Shown here: piece after piece, positions 5,795 to 7,426 of the stretch | How positions within the stretch are numbered: position 1 is the first letter of the stretch | Layout of the letters: each line of letters opens with the position of its first letter | From: an uncultured Eubacteriales bacterium | GTDB lineage: Bacteria; Bacillota; Clostridia; Monoglobales; UMGS1388 | DNA length: 7,426 bases | Direction of reading: 5' to 3' | Assembly: GCA_900551345.1 (NCBI GenBank) | Contig: URVP01000068.1 | Span: 1 to 7,426, forward strand | Notes under the pieces: generated by a model | Told to the model about the DNA's origin: nothing | Databases searched by the model: none | What the model saw: only the letters and a program-made list of their open reading frames with translations | Program-made: the position numbers and the translations under genes

Positions 5795-7426
5795 TTAATC
5801 AAATTGGTGAGGACGGATGTCCTTGAGCAGTAGCTGAAGCTTGGTTATGCCTGCATATTCGTTTATACTGATGGTACCAACCACATCAACTATCATCTTC
5901 TGCTTAAACTGATCATAAAAGCTTGCCATGTTAAAACCTATTACATCGAGAAGTACTCCGTTTTTAACAAGCTGAAGACGCAGATGTTTTTTATCATATG
6001 AAACATTGATAAGCTTAATTTTTGCTTTTTCTACCATAAATACCGGAACGGGATTTCCCATACCAAACGGTTCAAGCATTTTAAGCTGTGTTACTGTATC
6101 TATATTCAAATCTTCGCTGTATAGCACATCATCTATGAAAATCTGGGGTGTAAAGTCGCTTTCATTCATTATGGAATCGGCATATGCATTTATGCTTTTT
6201 GAAAATTCATCTATTTTATCTTCTTCTACCGTAAGACCTGCAGCAAGAGAATGGCCTCCGAACTTTTGGAGAAGATGAGCGTTTTGAGAAAGCGCTTCAA
6301 AAAGATTGAAAGAGCTTATGCTTCTGCCCGATCCTTTGCATATTCCGTTTTCATTTATTGTAATGAGAATGGAAGGCTTATAATATTTTTCTGTAATTTT
6401 AGAGGAAACTATACCTATTATTCCCTGATGCCATCCTTTTGAAGCAACAACTATAACCTTATTTTCATTAAGTTTATTGCTTTCAATAATCTTAAGTGCT
6501 TGAGAATATATTTCCTGTTCCAGCTTTTGTCTGTTTTTATTTTCATTTGCAAGATCGGCTGCTATTTCATCAGCTTTTTCCGGGTCATCACACAGGAAAA
6601 GTTCAATACCTTTCTTAGCGCTTCCCAATCTTCCCGATGCATTAATTCTCGGAGCAATAACAAAACCGATGTTTCCTGCTGTCACCTTTTTATTCTCAAA
6701 GCCTGTGGAACGCAAAAGAGCCTGAATGCCAAGATTATCTGACTTATGAAACAGCTGAAGTCCCGATTTTACAAGAAGTCTGTTTTCATCGGTAAGCGGG
6801 GCAACATCAGCGATTGTACCCAGACACACAAAAGGCAGATACTTTCTGATTATGTCCGCTGCGTTTTCACCGTTATCAAGAGCTTGAATAAGCTTAAAAA
6901 CAACGCCTACGCCTGCAAGCTCTTTGTATGGATATTCGCAGTCCTCTCTTTTGGGATTAATTACGGCAACACAGTCCGGTATTGTATCCTTAGGCTCGTG
7001 ATGGTCTGTAACAATAACATCAATACCATGTTGCTTAACGGCATTTATATCATCAACAGCCGTTATACCGGTATCCACGGTTATGATAAGTGTTGTGCCC
7101 GATTGCTGAATGGTCTGAAGAGCTGACTCGTTTATGCCGTATCCCTCCTCCATTCTGTCGGGTATGTAATACTCCACATTAGCTCCGCAATCCTTTAAAT
7201 ACATATACAAAATTGTAGTGCTGGTGACACCGTCCGCATCAAAATCGCCGTAAACGGTGATTTTTTCCTTGCTGTCTATAGCAGACTTTATCCTATCCAC
7301 AGCAAGGTTCATATCCTTTATCATAAAGGAATCGTAAAAAGAACTGCTCTCTATGCTTTCCCCTTCAAGCACCCGTTTCCGGTTACTGAGAACCGAAGCA
7401 CAAATCTTAGAGATATTATATTTTTC
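5795..7426 (-). CDS. recJ: RecJ, single-stranded-DNA-specific 5'-3' exonuclease (N-terminus beyond window)
   Basis: RecJ degrades single-stranded DNA from the 5' end in recombination repair, mismatch repair and rescue of stalled forks. Counting from the first complete codon at 7426, 543 residues are visible and the frame stays open to the edge, so the GTG at 7372 is internal and only about 20 or so N-terminal residues are probably missing. DHH domain: YGDFDADG (59-66; D61, D63), D118 in TVDTG, DHH (141-143), LAGVGVVFKL (170-179) and D207 in TIADVAPL, all metal-site residues intact; INASGRLGSA at 261-270. DHHA1 domain: GWHQGIIGIVSSK (331-343), KGSGRS (364-369) and FGGHSLAAGL (389-398). The last 100 or so residues fit the OB-like fold. 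It stops near there, as in the compact RecJ form, without the long C-terminal extension of Bacillus RecJ. It heads the likely operon with rel. Confidence 0.96.
   Translation of the reverse strand, partial: EKYNISKICASVLSNRKRVLEGESIESSSFYDSFMIKDMNLAVDRIKSAIDSKEKITVYGDFDADGVTSTTILYMYLKDCGANVEYYIPDRMEEGYGINESALQTIQQSGTTLIITVDTGITAVDDINAVKQHGIDVIVTDHHEPKDTIPDCVAVINPKREDCEYPYKELAGVGVVFKLIQALDNGENAADIIRKYLPFVCLGTIADVAPLTDENRLLVKSGLQLFHKSDNLGIQALLRSTGFENKKVTAGNIGFVIAPRINASGRLGSAKKGIELFLCDDPEKADEIAADLANENKNRQKLEQEIYSQALKIIESNKLNENKVIVVASKGWHQGIIGIVSSKITEKYYKPSILITINENGICKGSGRSISSFNLFEALSQNAHLLQKFGGHSLAAGLTVEEDKIDEFSKSINAYADSIMNESDFTPQIFIDDVLYSEDLNIDTVTQLKMLEPFGMGNPVPVFMVEKAKIKLINVSYDKKHLRLQLVKNGVLLDVIGFNMASFYDQFKQKMIVDVVGTISINEYAGITKLQLLLKDIRPHQFD

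Noticed and set aside
7370..7372. GTG at 7372 as the recJ start
   Set aside because: The frame stays open to the window edge, and the 18 codons upstream (including SVLSNR) look like the conserved start of the RecJ N-terminal region.
1..7426. A new defence, mobile or biosynthetic system, CRISPR array, or structured RNA
   Set aside because: Coding sequence fills nearly the whole window with six familiar core genes, and the gaps of 17 to 76 bases hold only ribosome binding sites, one promoter and one terminator. No repeats, integrase or transposase motifs were seen.

Overview
The window is a chromosomal housekeeping segment of a low-to-moderate GC Firmicute. It is most likely from the class Clostridia, perhaps the Ruminococcaceae/Oscillospiraceae side. 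The basis is the gene set and order (recJ, bifunctional Rel, a GloB-like metallo-hydrolase, HemZ), a Gram-positive HPr with the regulatory Ser46, strong AAGGG-type ribosome binding sites, and a sigma-A style promoter. All six genes lie on the minus strand, so transcription runs from high to low coordinates. There is no gene-free stretch longer than about 80 bases. I see no tRNA, rRNA, CRISPR array, insertion sequence, phage gene or sign of recent transfer.

In order of transcription: (1) recJ (7426-5795), single-strand 5'-3' exonuclease, with its first few codons beyond the window edge; (2) rel (5773-3593), a bifunctional (p)ppGpp synthetase/hydrolase whose best start is the ATG at 5773, not the in-frame TTG at 5788; (3) a small GloB-like metallo-beta-lactamase-fold hydrolase (3575-2997); (4) hemZ (3000-1849), a radical SAM protein that overlaps gene 3 by four bases (ATGA) and lacks the usual N-terminal region of HemZ. 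These four have gaps of 21, 17 and -4 bases and look like one operon. (5) HPr (1772-1509) then starts from its own promoter, whose -35 box lies over the hemZ stop codon. (6) uvrC (1437 to 1, running off the window) follows HPr after a 71-base gap that contains a hairpin plus T-tract terminator.

Functionally the window mixes DNA repair (RecJ, UvrC), the stringent response (Rel), carbon signalling (HPr), and metabolite or cofactor chemistry (the hydrolase and HemZ). Their association is conserved gene order rather than an obvious single pathway. The most interesting points are the domain-lacking HemZ, the terminator that any uvrC transcript must apparently pass, and the HPr promoter embedded in the end of hemZ. 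I looked for a novel system and did not find one; this is ordinary core genome with some instructive details.
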